From assembly GCA_034435635.1 (NCBI GenBank), contig DAOTWY010000068.1:1-27817 (forward strand): 27,817 nucleotides of DNA, given 5' to 3'. The stretch's first letter is position 1. Each line of letters begins with the position of its first letter. The translations under genes were made by a program, and so were the position numbers. Under the pieces are notes generated by a model. That model saw only the letters and a program-made list of their open reading frames with translations, was not told where the DNA came from and did not search any database. The DNA is from DAOTWY01 sp003696565. Lineage in GTDB: Bacteria; Chloroflexota; Anaerolineae; Aggregatilineales; Phototrophicaceae. Of this stretch, positions 1 through 8,530 are shown in pieces.

Positions 1-1
1 C

Positions 2-214
2 TGTCAGTCATTCTACGATTTTAGCAGAAAGGAGAAGCGGCTTCCTCCACCCGCTAAAGCAGGTGGTTTCCGCCGCATAATTTCGATGAAATATCTTTTG
101 AAATGGTTGTTCTCTCGTGAGAATCTATATGCGTTTGGGCTTTGTATGATCGTTATTTTGCTGCTAATCGTCACAACTGATTCGTCTCCTCAATGGATTT
201 ACCAAGGGTTCTAA
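2..214 (+). CDS. C-terminal fragment of a hypothetical membrane protein (cut by window edge)
   Basis: A reading frame is open from base 2 to a TAA at 212-214 with no in-frame stop, giving 70 residues. The N-terminal part is basic and proline-containing (RKEKRLPPPAK). It is followed by one hydrophobic segment (about residues 45-59, AFGLCMIVILLLIVTT) and a short polar tail ending WIYQGF. An ATG at 86 could start a 42-residue peptide, but it has no visible Shine-Dalgarno sequence, so I read this as the 3' end of a longer gene beginning left of the window. It ends 3 bases before the glgB stop, so the two genes converge. The family is not recognised. Confidence 0.5.
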   Translation, partial: CQSFYDFSRKEKRLPPPAKAGGFRRIISMKYLLKWLFSRENLYAFGLCMIVILLLIVTTDSSPQWIYQGF

Positions 215-217
215 GTC

Positions 218-2395
218 TTATCGCTTTTTAAAAATCACGATCCCTAGGGGTGGGAGTGTCAGGTTGAGGCTTTGATGATGCTGGTGCCAGGGTATGGGGT
301 CTGTATGAAGCCCGCCAGCATTTCCGATATTGCTACCACCATAAAACGCTGAGTCACTGTTCAAGACTTCATCATAATGCCCAGGTTGTGGCACGCCGAC
401 CCGATAGTTATAACGCGGCACTGGGGTAAAATTACACACGACAAGCAAAAACTCATCCTTGTTGATGGCATAACGGATATAACTAAACACGCTGTTATCG
501 GCATCATTGGCTTCGATCCACTCAAACCCTGCTGGGTCAAAATCAACTTGATATAACGCTGGTTCAGTACGATACAATGTATTCAAATCACGCACCCAAT
601 CTTGCACTTGTTGATGTGTGCTAAAATTCAGTAAATGCCAATCTAAGCTTTGCTCATAGTTCCACTCATTCCATTGCCCAAATTCCTGCCCCATAAAATT
701 CAGTTTTTTACCGGGATGTGTGTATTGATAGCCCCAAAGCAAGCGCAATGTTGCAAATTTTTGCCACCAATCTCCAGCAATTTTGCCCATCAATGAGCCT
801 TTGCCATGTACGACTTCATCGTGGGAAATTGATAACACAAAATTTTCGCTAAAAGCATACATTAATGAGAAGGTCAATTTATTATGGGCATAACGGCGAT
901 AAATCGGGTCGTCCTGAATATAAGAAAGTGTATCGTGCATCCACCCCATATTCCATTTGAGTGTAAAGCCTAGCCCGCCTAAATATGTGGGGCGGCTGAC
1001 CATTGCCCAGGCGGTTGATTCTTCTGCAATCGTCACAGCACCGGGGTATTGTTCATGCACAACCTCATTAAAGCGTTTTAGAAAGGCAACGGCTTCTAGG
1101 TTTTCATTGCCGCCATATTCATTTGGAATCCATTCGCCAGCCTTACGCCCAAAGTCTAGATACAACATGGATGAAACAGCATCGACCCGTAGCCCATCAA
1201 TATGATATTTTCCCAACCAAAACAACGCATTGGAAATCAAAAAATTGGCAACTTCGTTGCGTCCGTAATTAAAGATGTACGTCCCCCAATCAGGATGCTC
1301 ACCTTGGCGTGGGTCTTGATGCGAATATAAATGTGTACCATCAAAAAAGCTGAGAGCAAAGCCATCTTTTGGGAAATGCGCCGGAACCCAATCCAATATC
1401 ACGCCGATTCCGGCTTGATGACATTGATCCACAAAATACATAAAATCGTCTGGCGTACCAAAGCGGCTTGTTGGGGCATAATATCCCGTTACCTGATAGC
1501 CCCATGAGCCATCAAATGGATGTTCCATCACTGGCATTAATTCAATGTGGGTGAAGTTCATGCGTTTTACATATGGAATCAGCTCATCGGCTAAATCACG
1601 ATAGGTCAGCCATTGGTTGCCATCTTTACGCTTCCATGATCCCAAATGCACCTCGTAAATTGCCATGGGCTGCTTCAAGGGGTCTGTTGCCCGCCTGGCA
1701 TCCATCCAAGCAGCATCTCCCCAGGTATATTGGCTTAAATCAAACACCCGCGAGGCGGTGTGCGGGCGTAGTTCAGCATAGAAAGCATAGGGGTCAGCTT
1801 TTTGTTCTCGATACATATTAAACTGTGAGCGAATTTCAAACTTATACGACTCCCCCACTTCTACACCGGGGATGAATAACTCCCATACGCCGCTTTCGCC
1901 ATGCCGCCGCATGGGATGCACGCGATCATCCCAGTTATTAAAATTGCCAACCACAGCCACCTTTTTTGCGTTCGGTGCCCAAACACTGAAGTTCACCCCT
2001 TTCACGCCGTTCACCGTGCGAGGATGTGCCCCAAAGCGTTCATAGCTATAAAGATATGTGCCTTGATTCCATAAATATAAATCATGATCTGTCCACCAGG
2101 GAGGAAAAGCATAGGGATCGTGGAAGACTTCTTCACGACCATCAAATGTTGTCGCTCGCAAACGATATGATAAGCCTAGTGTACCTTGAAATTGAATTTC
2201 AAACAAACCTTCATCACGGAGTCGGGTCATTTCATGCTGCTCATTGCCTACGACCAGATATAAGTGTTTGGCAGTTGGTCGGAAAGCCCGTACCACCACG
2301 CGCTCATCATCAACGGGATGAATGCCGAGTAGATCAAACGGTGCGCCATGATCGCCGTGAATTAACGCATTAATTGCATCAGGATGAAGGCTCAT
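218..2395 (-). CDS. glgB: 1,4-alpha-glucan branching enzyme (GH13)
   Basis: This 725-residue enzyme forms alpha-1,6 branches in glycogen in the cytoplasm. It has the full bacterial GlgB layout: an N-terminal module (about 20-115), a CBM48 glycogen-binding module (about 120-220), a GH13 barrel (about 250-590) and a C-terminal beta domain. The catalytic motifs are visible: region I DWVPAHFPKD near 335; GLRVDAV with nucleophile Asp405; TIAEES with acid/base Glu458; and SISHDE with Asp526. These numbers match the E. coli enzyme. No other glycogen gene (glgA, glgC, glgP) is in the window. The start has an AGGG about 11 bases upstream and a TATACA-like -10 near 2420, both weak. It lies downstream of groEL but is separated from it by a terminator, so it is probably transcribed on its own. 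Confidence 0.97.
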   Translation of the reverse strand: MSLHPDAINALIHGDHGAPFDLLGIHPVDDERVVVRAFRPTAKHLYLVVGNEQHEMTRLRDEGLFEIQFQGTLGLSYRLRATTFDGREEVFHDPYAFPPWWTDHDLYLWNQGTYLYSYERFGAHPRTVNGVKGVNFSVWAPNAKKVAVVGNFNNWDDRVHPMRRHGESGVWELFIPGVEVGESYKFEIRSQFNMYREQKADPYAFYAELRPHTASRVFDLSQYTWGDAAWMDARRATDPLKQPMAIYEVHLGSWKRKDGNQWLTYRDLADELIPYVKRMNFTHIELMPVMEHPFDGSWGYQVTGYYAPTSRFGTPDDFMYFVDQCHQAGIGVILDWVPAHFPKDGFALSFFDGTHLYSHQDPRQGEHPDWGTYIFNYGRNEVANFLISNALFWLGKYHIDGLRVDAVSSMLYLDFGRKAGEWIPNEYGGNENLEAVAFLKRFNEVVHEQYPGAVTIAEESTAWAMVSRPTYLGGLGFTLKWNMGWMHDTLSYIQDDPIYRRYAHNKLTFSLMYAFSENFVLSISHDEVVHGKGSLMGKIAGDWWQKFATLRLLWGYQYTHPGKKLNFMGQEFGQWNEWNYEQSLDWHLLNFSTHQQVQDWVRDLNTLYRTEPALYQVDFDPAGFEWIEANDADNSVFSYIRYAINKDEFLLVVCNFTPVPRYNYRVGVPQPGHYDEVLNSDSAFYGGSNIGNAGGLHTDPIPWHQHHQSLNLTLPPLGIVIFKKR

Positions 2396-2523
2396 TATTT
2401 TAAGACCCTATTGTATAACAACATTACCATTTATGTTTTAACATATTCATCGTGTTTCATCCAATTTTTGTTGCTGTGGCGGAATCGATAACACGGGGGT
2501 AAATTCTATGTAGGTATTGGAAC

Positions 2524-2550
2524 AAAAAAGGTACGGAAGTCCGTACCCTT
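2524..2550 (-). terminator. Rho-independent terminator of groEL
   Basis: A perfect 8-bp inverted repeat, GGTACGGA (2530-2537) and TCCGTACC (2540-2547), is flanked by AAAAAA at 2524-2529. Read on the minus strand this is a GC-containing hairpin followed by six U, about 30 bases after the groEL stop codon. A shorter U run (CTTTT) follows on the plus strand, so weak bidirectional action is possible. Confidence 0.85.
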
Positions 2551-2577
2551 TTACGATCATAGCCGTTAATAACCGAA

Positions 2578-4218
2578 TTAGAAATCCATATCGCCCATGC
2601 CGTTCATATTTGGCATTGCGCCGTTCTTGCTAGGCTTATCCGCCACCAGGGCTTCTGTTGTCAAGATCATAGCAGCGATCGATGCGGCATTTTCCACCGC
2701 GCCACGTGTCACTTTTGCGGGGTCAGGGATACCCGCATCAATCATATCAACATATTCACCGGTCATCACATTATAGCCAACACGGTGGTTCTTACGGCTG
2801 GATTGCAAGCGGCGTACATTTTCGATAATGACCGCGCCATCTTCACCGGCGTTAGCGGCGATTTTCTTCATCGGCACGGTTAAGGCATGCCGCATAATTG
2901 CCACACCGGTGTTTTCATCCTCATAGAGCATTTTAAAGCCATCTAACGCGCTGATGGCGTTGACTAATGCCACACCACCACCGGGGACAATGCCCTCTTC
3001 GACGGCGGCACGGGTTGCGCTTAGGGCATCTTCAACACGGTGCTTGGTTTCTTGTTGTTCGGGTTCGGTCGCGCCGCCTACACGGATGACAGCTACCCCA
3101 CCGGCTAGCTTGGCGAGGCGTTCTTGGAGTTTTTCACGGTCATAATCACTGGTGGTTATCTCCATTTCGCGGCGGATTTCTTCGATACGGGCTTTGATTG
3201 CAGCGGCATCCCCTGCACCATCGACAATCAAGGTATTGTCTTTATCGCTGACGACTTTGCGGGCACGCCCGAGGTCTTGCAAGGTGACGCTTTCTAGGGT
3301 GCGTCCGGTTTCTTCACTAATAACTGTACCACCGGTCAAAATCGCAATATCTTGGAGCATTGCCTTGCGCCGGTCACCAAACCCCGGGGCTTTAACCGCC
3401 AGAACGTTCAGCATGCCGCGCAGTTTGTTCAGCACCAAGGTCGCCAATGCCTCACCGTCTACATTTTCTGCGATGATAACAATTTCACGCTTGCCAGTTT
3501 GGACCAATTTCTCTAAAACAGGGACAATATCTTGGGCACTGCTGAGTTTTTTGTCATAGATCAAAATATAGGGGTCTTCAATCACCGCTTCCATTGCGGT
3601 TGAATCGGTGATGAAATAGGGGCTGATATACCCACGATCAAATTGCATCCCTTCCACATATTCTGTTTCAAAATCAATGCCACGGCTCTCATCTACGGTG
3701 ATTACGCCGTCTTTACCGACTTTATCCATGACATCCGCAATGAGATTGCCGATATAGTCATCTTGTGCAGAAACACTTGCCACCTGTGCAACTTGTTCAC
3801 GGGTTTCAACGGGTATCGCCTGCTCCAAAATATGATCCGCCACACGTTGAGCCGCCGCCAGAATACCGCTCTTCAGCAGCATGGGGTTGGCACCAGCTGC
3901 CACATTTTTAAGCCCTTCTGTGACAATGGCTTGTGCTAAGACGGTTGCCGTTGTGGTTCCATCCCCTGCGATATCGTTGGTTTTGGTGGCGGCTTCTTTT
4001 AATAGCTGTGCGCCCATGTTCTCATATGGGTCTTTTAATTCAATTTCCTTGGCGACGGTCACCCCGTCATGAGTGATCGTGGGGGCACCAAAAGCCTTAG
4101 CAATTGCCACATTACGCCCCTTTGGACCGAGAGTGGTTGCCACCGCCTCAGCTAAGATATCAATACCGCGTTTTAGCCGCTTACGTGCATCTTCTTGAAA
4201 CACTAATTGCTTTGCCAT
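2578..4218 (-). CDS. groEL: Chaperonin GroEL (Hsp60)
   Basis: A 546-residue chaperonin that forms the ATP-driven folding chamber in the cytoplasm. The GDGTTTAT nucleotide loop lies near residue 86, and the chaperonin signature AAVEEGIVPGGG is present. The C-terminus is a short Met/Gly-containing tail (MNGMGDMDF) rather than a long GGM repeat. I place the start at the ATG reading MAKQLVF because GGAGG lies 7 bases upstream at 4226-4230. A longer in-frame ATG at 4248 would begin 3 bases from the CIRCE operator and lacks a ribosome site. No groES is adjacent, so this is either a second groEL copy or an unlinked one. It is regulated by CIRCE/HrcA (see 4252-4278). Confidence 0.97.
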   Translation of the reverse strand: MAKQLVFQEDARKRLKRGIDILAEAVATTLGPKGRNVAIAKAFGAPTITHDGVTVAKEIELKDPYENMGAQLLKEAATKTNDIAGDGTTTATVLAQAIVTEGLKNVAAGANPMLLKSGILAAAQRVADHILEQAIPVETREQVAQVASVSAQDDYIGNLIADVMDKVGKDGVITVDESRGIDFETEYVEGMQFDRGYISPYFITDSTAMEAVIEDPYILIYDKKLSSAQDIVPVLEKLVQTGKREIVIIAENVDGEALATLVLNKLRGMLNVLAVKAPGFGDRRKAMLQDIAILTGGTVISEETGRTLESVTLQDLGRARKVVSDKDNTLIVDGAGDAAAIKARIEEIRREMEITTSDYDREKLQERLAKLAGGVAVIRVGGATEPEQQETKHRVEDALSATRAAVEEGIVPGGGVALVNAISALDGFKMLYEDENTGVAIMRHALTVPMKKIAANAGEDGAVIIENVRRLQSSRKNHRVGYNVMTGEYVDMIDAGIPDPAKVTRGAVENAASIAAMILTTEALVADKPSKNGAMPNMNGMGDMDF

Positions 4219-4251
4219 ACACAATCCTCCAGGGATATTATTTTCCATTTT

Positions 4252-4278
4252 TTAGCACTCATAAACCAGGAGTGCTAA
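4252..4278 (-). promoter_or_regulatory. CIRCE operator (HrcA binding site)
   Basis: An exact match to the CIRCE consensus: TTAGCACTC (4252-4260), nine bases, GAGTGCTAA (4270-4278), with perfect 9-bp arms. It lies in the groEL leader between the -10 box and the ribosome binding site. This is the classical place for repression by HrcA, which is relieved by heat shock or chaperonin titration. Confidence 0.97.
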
Positions 4279-4291
4279 TTACACACCCTGA

Positions 4292-4319
4292 AATATACAT
4301 CAAAACCGGCTATAGTCAA
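4292..4319 (-). promoter_or_regulatory. SigA-type promoter of groEL
   Basis: On the minus strand, -35 TTGACT (4314-4319) and -10 TATATT (4292-4297) are separated by 16 bases. Each box matches consensus at 5 of 6 positions. CIRCE begins 13 bases after the -10, so HrcA would cover the start of transcription. Confidence 0.8.
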
Positions 4320-4361
4320 CAATTTCTAGCAAATTTCTTATATGGTTGCTAGGATATAGCC
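4308..4361. repeat. Nested inverted repeats in the divergent groEL / FabH-like intergenic region
   Basis: Two perfect 7-bp inverted repeats are nested. The outer arms are GGCTATA (4308-4314) and TATAGCC (4355-4361). The inner arms are CTAGCAA (4326-4332) and TTGCTAG (4346-4352). The structure overlaps the groEL -35 box and lies upstream of the divergent FabH-like gene. It could be an operator pair or a leader hairpin. The function is unknown and chance is not excluded. Confidence 0.4.
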
Positions 4362-4416
4362 AGATCAGGCAAACACGTTACAATTGAAAAAAACGGCAAC
4401 ACACAGGATAAATTGC

Positions 4417-5442
4417 ATGAGTATAGGTATTATTGGCATTGGAACATACTTCCCCAAAGCTATTCAAACCGCGGCAGATTTAGTGGATGCAACCGGTATA
4501 CCAGAACATATCTTGCACGAAAAAATGGGAATCCGTCAAAGGCATATTGCTGGAGAAAAAGATACCGTCAGTTATATGGCATCACAAGCGGCTAAGCGTG
4601 CGATCACAAACGCAGGCATTGACCCGGCAGAGATTAACGTGGTCATCTCACATGGGAGTGAATACAAAGATCATGTTGTTTGGAACGCAGCTGGGAAAAT
4701 TCAACACAACATTGGGGCTATCAACGCCTATGCGTTTGAGATTTACGCCTTGTGTGCTGGTGCGCCGATCGCGCTCAATGTAGCCAAAGGCATTATGCAA
4801 AGCGATCCTTCTATCAAGTATGTGGTGCTTGCTGCCGCCAGCCGAGAAAACGATATTGTAAACCTGAGCAATGAGCGCACGCGGTTTATGTTTAATTTTG
4901 GTGCGGGTGGCTCTGCACTGGTGCTGCAGCGTGATGCCGGGCGGAACGTCATCCTCGGTGCGTCTGCCTTTACTGATGGGTCGCTTTCTGAAACAGTGGT
5001 TTTAACAGACGATGCCGTGCCAGCCGGTGAAAACCCAATCATCGGTGATATTAAAGGGCGGCTCGATGTAACTGACCCTGATTATATGTCTCAACGTCTG
5101 GGTGCGGTGTCAATGGATCGGTTTTTACAGGTCATTAAAGAAGCTGTTTCCAAATCTGGCGCGAGGATGGATGACATTGACTTTATGGGCGTGGTGCATA
5201 TGAAGCGTTCTTTTTATACCGCCCTATTAGATGCATGTGGTTTAACGGAAGAACAATCGGTTTATCTGGAAGATTATGGACATATCCAAAGTGTTGACCA
5301 AGCCTTAACGCTAGAACTAGGTTTACAGCAAGGCAAAATTAAAGATGGCGATCTTGTGGTCTTAACAGGCGCGGGGGTTGGTTATACCTGGAGCGCGGTC
5401 GTTATTCGCTGGGGAAAATCCCCCACAGAAAGCACATCATGA
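4417..5442 (+). CDS. FabH-like thiolase-fold enzyme (3-oxoacyl-ACP synthase III / HMG-CoA synthase family)
   Basis: A 341-residue protein of the KAS III/thiolase fold, a family that condenses acyl thioesters through a cysteine nucleophile. Cys113 lies in YALCAGAP, matching the FabH active cysteine (Cys112 in E. coli). His261 in VVHMKRSF matches the second catalytic residue. At the place of the usual asparagine (GN in FabH, Asn274) the protein reads YGHIQS, with His289, so the Cys-His-Asn triad looks altered. The C-terminal GAGVGYTWSAV matches the family glycine-rich end. The start is the ATG after AGGAT (4405-4409, 7 bases away), not the in-frame TTG at 4384. It overlaps the Nudix gene by ATGA, so the three-gene operon is translationally coupled. 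The exact reaction is uncertain. Confidence 0.85.
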   Translation: MSIGIIGIGTYFPKAIQTAADLVDATGIPEHILHEKMGIRQRHIAGEKDTVSYMASQAAKRAITNAGIDPAEINVVISHGSEYKDHVVWNAAGKIQHNIGAINAYAFEIYALCAGAPIALNVAKGIMQSDPSIKYVVLAAASRENDIVNLSNERTRFMFNFGAGGSALVLQRDAGRNVILGASAFTDGSLSETVVLTDDAVPAGENPIIGDIKGRLDVTDPDYMSQRLGAVSMDRFLQVIKEAVSKSGARMDDIDFMGVVHMKRSFYTALLDACGLTEEQSVYLEDYGHIQSVDQALTLELGLQQGKIKDGDLVVLTGAGVGYTWSAVVIRWGKSPTESTS

Positions 5443-5867
5443 AAACAAAACGAAAAGTCTACAGTTACATCACACGGGGAAAACAATTGCTTGTGATGGA
5501 ACATCCTTTTTCACCGGAAGCGGGTATCCAAGTTCCTGGCGGTACGATTGAACCCAATGAAGACCCCGCCCATGCTGCAATTCGAGAAGCGGAAGAAGAA
5601 ACAGGTTTAAAAAGTTTTCAACTTGTGAGTCTGCTTGGTGAGCAAGTGCGTGATATGCGTGACTATGATAAGCACGAATGGCATCATCGTTATTTCTTCC
5701 ATTTAATCTATGATGGCGGCACGCCACCACGTTGGCGACATACGGAAACAACACCCAGCGAAGGCGAGCAAGCACATATCATACTTGAGTTTTACTGGGT
5801 TGATCTATCAAAAAAGTTACCGAAATTAATAGCTGAATTGGATTTTTTCTTAAAGGACTGCTTATGA
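5439..5867 (+). CDS. Nudix hydrolase
   Basis: A 142-residue protein with a complete Nudix box at residues 35-57: G-x5-E, then REAEEETGL, with the metal-binding glutamates present. The family hydrolyses nucleoside diphosphates linked to another group, for example nucleotide sugars, CoA or ADP-ribose. The substrate cannot be read from the box. It overlaps both neighbours by 4 bases (ATGA), between a FabH-like enzyme and an acyl-CoA ligase. A role in CoA or acyl-adenylate housekeeping is therefore conceivable, but this is inference. Confidence 0.92.
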   Translation: MKTKRKVYSYITRGKQLLVMEHPFSPEAGIQVPGGTIEPNEDPAHAAIREAEEETGLKSFQLVSLLGEQVRDMRDYDKHEWHHRYFFHLIYDGGTPPRWRHTETTPSEGEQAHIILEFYWVDLSKKLPKLIAELDFFLKDCL

Positions 5868-7378
5868 TAACTGACTATCTACAAAAACGCGCAGATTTAA
5901 CGCCGGATCGAATCGCGCTCACTTGCACTATCACTAACAGGCAAATCACTTATCAGCAATGGAATGCGCAAGCAAATCAAACTGCTAACTTGCTGATATC
6001 GCTAGGAATCCGTGCAGGGGATCGTGTGGCGGTGTATGCCACTAACAGCGTTGACTATATGGATGTTTGGATGGCGTGCGGCAAGATCGGCGCAGTGTTG
6101 CAAAACCTTAACTGGCGGCTCACCGTGCATGAGCTTCAGTTTCTTATCCGTGATGCTGCGCCGTTGGTGTTATTTTATTCAGCGGATTTCAACGAGCAGA
6201 TCGAACAGCTCCGCCCGCATATTCCATCTGTGCGGCATTTTATTGCCTTTGATGAGCCAATTATCGAAACAGATCACGCTTTTTCATTACGGGCAGATCA
6301 ACCCACCGTGTTGCAAACCTCACCAGAGTTAGAAATGGATGCCCCTTGGGTCATTTGTTATACCGGCGGGACAACCGGATTACCAAAAGGTGCCATCCTC
6401 ACCCATGCTAATATGACCTGGAACAGCATCAACACGGTGATGAGCTGGGGATTGGATCAAAACGATGTGGCGATTTTAAACGCGCCATTGTTCCATACAG
6501 GTGGCTTAAACGTCTTTACGCTGCCGCTGATTCATGTGGGTGGGCGGAATATCGTGTGTAAGTCGTTTGATGTGGCACAAGTTTTTGATCTCATTGCTAA
6601 CGGTGGGGCGACAGTGCTCTTTGGCGTGCCAACTATGTTCACGATGATGCAGCAGCATCCTGATTGGGAGAAAGCCGATTTTTCTAAACTGAAAATTGTC
6701 ATCAGTGGCGGCGCGCCCTGCCCCATGCCTATTTTTGAGCGATTTTGGGAAAAAGGGGTGGACTTCAAAACCGGTTATGGCTTAACCGAGGCAGGACCAA
6801 ATAACTTTGCACTACCGCCGGAAGATGTGCGCCGTAAACCGGGGGCGGTGGGAAAACCATTATTTCATGTGCAAGTCAAGATCGTTGATGAAAACGGTGT
6901 AGAATGCCCCCCAAACCAAGCCGGCGAGTTATTAATTCGTGGTCCGCATGTTACCCCTGGTTATTGGAACAATTCTGAAGCCACACAAAAGACCATTATC
7001 AATGGCTGGCTCCACACTGGTGATTTAGCTATCCGTGACGAAGAAGGTTATTATACGATCGTCGGACGCTTAAAAGATATGATTATCAGCGGGGGTGAAA
7101 ACATCTACCCGGCAGAAGTAGAAAGTGTGATGCATGCTCATCCGGCTGTTAGTGAGGCTGCTCTTATCGGCGTACCAGATGAAAAATGGGGTGAGGTCGG
7201 TTTGGCAGTTGTCGTCATAAAACCTGGCTGCACCCTACACGCCACGGAGTTGTTAGATTTTATGCAGCAACGCCTAGCGAAATATAAAGTCCCCAAATCA
7301 GTTGTGTTTGTGGATGAACTTCCCAAGACAGGACCGGGTAAGATCGATAAAAAACGCCTAATTGCACAGTATTCTTAG
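5864..7378 (+). CDS. AMP-forming acyl-CoA synthetase (ANL superfamily)
   Basis: A 504-residue adenylate-forming enzyme that activates a carboxylic acid as acyl-AMP and transfers it to CoA. Visible motifs: the phosphate loop YTGGTTGLPKG (166-176), YGLTE (305-309), HTGDL with Asp387, the hinge GRLKDMIISGGENIYP (from 401), and the C-terminal catalytic lysine Lys493 in PKTGPGKIDK. The length fits free-standing acyl-CoA ligases of the long- or medium-chain and aromatic type (FadD/MenE-like). It overlaps the Nudix stop by 4 bases and ends the operon. The substrate is unknown; the nearby HAAT importer could bring it in. Confidence 0.93.
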   Translation: MITDYLQKRADLTPDRIALTCTITNRQITYQQWNAQANQTANLLISLGIRAGDRVAVYATNSVDYMDVWMACGKIGAVLQNLNWRLTVHELQFLIRDAAPLVLFYSADFNEQIEQLRPHIPSVRHFIAFDEPIIETDHAFSLRADQPTVLQTSPELEMDAPWVICYTGGTTGLPKGAILTHANMTWNSINTVMSWGLDQNDVAILNAPLFHTGGLNVFTLPLIHVGGRNIVCKSFDVAQVFDLIANGGATVLFGVPTMFTMMQQHPDWEKADFSKLKIVISGGAPCPMPIFERFWEKGVDFKTGYGLTEAGPNNFALPPEDVRRKPGAVGKPLFHVQVKIVDENGVECPPNQAGELLIRGPHVTPGYWNNSEATQKTIINGWLHTGDLAIRDEEGYYTIVGRLKDMIISGGENIYPAEVESVMHAHPAVSEAALIGVPDEKWGEVGLAVVVIKPGCTLHATELLDFMQQRLAKYKVPKSVVFVDELPKTGPGKIDKKRLIAQYS

Positions 7379-7393
7379 GCACTTTTTACAAAT

Positions 7394-7430
7394 CAGTGTA
7401 TCGCACCGAGTAATAAAATTCGTTACACTG
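7394..7430. repeat. Inverted repeat between acyl-CoA ligase and alpha/beta hydrolase
   Basis: Perfect 7-bp arms CAGTGTA (7394-7400) and TACACTG (7424-7430) are separated by 23 bases, within the 105-base gap after the ligase stop. There is no U-run, so it is not a classical terminator. It could be an operator for the next promoter. Support is weak. Confidence 0.3.
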
Positions 7431-7434
7431 CTTA

Positions 7435-7462
7435 TTGTCAGCACATGCTATAGACATATTAA
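7435..7462 (+). promoter_or_regulatory. Candidate promoter for the hydrolase-HEAT genes
   Basis: TTGTCA (7435-7440) and TATTAA (7457-7462) with a 16-base spacer match consensus at 5/6 and 4/6 positions. They lie 21 bases before the hydrolase ATG, with AAGGA at 7467-7471. This is a prediction by eye only. Confidence 0.35.
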
Positions 7463-7483
7463 AGTTAAGGATATTTTCCTAAA

Positions 7484-8530
7484 ATGACATTACAAACGCA
7501 AACAATTACAACTAAACGCATCACAACCCGTGTTCTATTGAGGGGTGATGATGGTATTCCCGTGCTATTTATTCATGGCAATTTATCTAACGCCACTTGG
7601 GGGGCAGAGCTGCTTAAAACCTTACCAGAAGGGTATCGTGGGATTGGCTACGATCAACGGGGTTACGGTGCAGCAGACCCAGAAAAAAAAGTTGATGCCA
7701 CTAAAGGGCTGTCTGATTTAGCGGATGATGCCATCGCCTTGCTTGATTATTTCAACATTGAAAAAGCCCATATCGTTGGGCATAGCATGGGCGGCTCGGT
7801 TTTATGGTGGCTGATGCGCAAATATCCGCAACGGATTATCAGTGCGACACAAGTCGCCCCTGGGTCACCATATGGCTTTGGTGGTTGTAAAGGGTTGGAT
7901 GGTCAACCGGTTTATGAGGATTTTGCGGGGTCAGGCGGTGGTTTAATCAATCCACGCTTGATTGAACGCATCCAAATGCACGATACAACCACTGACGATC
8001 AATTTTCACCACGCAATGCGCTAAGGAACTTAATCGTCAAACAAGGGTTTATCCCTGAGCAAGAGGATGAACTAGTAGAAGCCATGCTCTCCATCCATCT
8101 TGGTGAACAAGATTACCCTGGGGATATGACTCAGTCCCCGAACTGGCCCTACGTTGCACCAGGAGTATGGGGAGTTAATAACGCGCTTTCACCCAAATAT
8201 GCAGGTGATGTGACGGAGCTATTACGAATTGACCCCAAACCCCCGGTATTGTGGGTGCGTGGGACAGATGATTTGACGGTATCTGACTCAGCCATGGCAG
8301 ACCCTGGCACACTAGGCAAGCTTGGGCTATTGCCTAATTACCCAGGCGAGGATGTTTATCCACCGCAGCCGATGGTAAGCCAAACCCGCGCCATATTAGA
8401 AAAATACGCCACTGCTGGGGGGATTTACGAAGAATATATCATGGCGAATTGTGGTCATTCACCCTATATCGAAAATTTAGAGCAGTTTAACCTGAAGTTC
8501 CATACATTCATCAACGCTTATGACAACTGA
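7484..8530 (+). CDS. Alpha/beta-fold hydrolase
   Basis: A 348-residue hydrolase. The family cleaves esters, thioesters, amides or similar bonds with a Ser-Asp-His triad. Ser101 lies in the nucleophile elbow GHSMGGS, the acid is Asp262 or Asp263 in VRGTDDL, and His325 lies in ANCGHSPYIE. The oxyanion strand reads FIHGNLSNA near residue 29. A long insertion (about 125-245) between core strands forms a cap domain that probably sets the substrate. No signal peptide is seen, so it is cytoplasmic. An AAGGA lies 12 bases before the ATG. It overlaps the HEAT-repeat gene by 11 bases and follows the acyl-CoA ligase operon after a 105-base gap. Confidence 0.9.
   Translation: MTLQTQTITTKRITTRVLLRGDDGIPVLFIHGNLSNATWGAELLKTLPEGYRGIGYDQRGYGAADPEKKVDATKGLSDLADDAIALLDYFNIEKAHIVGHSMGGSVLWWLMRKYPQRIISATQVAPGSPYGFGGCKGLDGQPVYEDFAGSGGGLINPRLIERIQMHDTTTDDQFSPRNALRNLIVKQGFIPEQEDELVEAMLSIHLGEQDYPGDMTQSPNWPYVAPGVWGVNNALSPKYAGDVTELLRIDPKPPVLWVRGTDDLTVSDSAMADPGTLGKLGLLPNYPGEDVYPPQPMVSQTRAILEKYATAGGIYEEYIMANCGHSPYIENLEQFNLKFHTFINAYDN

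Noticed and set aside
2026..2373. Plus-strand open frame of 115 codons over the glgB 5' part
   Set aside because: It lies wholly inside glgB on the opposite strand, with no recognisable domain and no ribosome site; glgB motifs are complete.
3152..3559. Plus-strand open frame of 135 codons inside groEL
   Set aside because: A Ser/Arg-rich antisense shadow of a highly conserved gene.
4219..4248. Ten-residue N-terminal extension of GroEL from the ATG at 4248
   Set aside because: It starts 3 bases from CIRCE, lacks a ribosome site, and contains the GGAGG that serves the MAKQ start.
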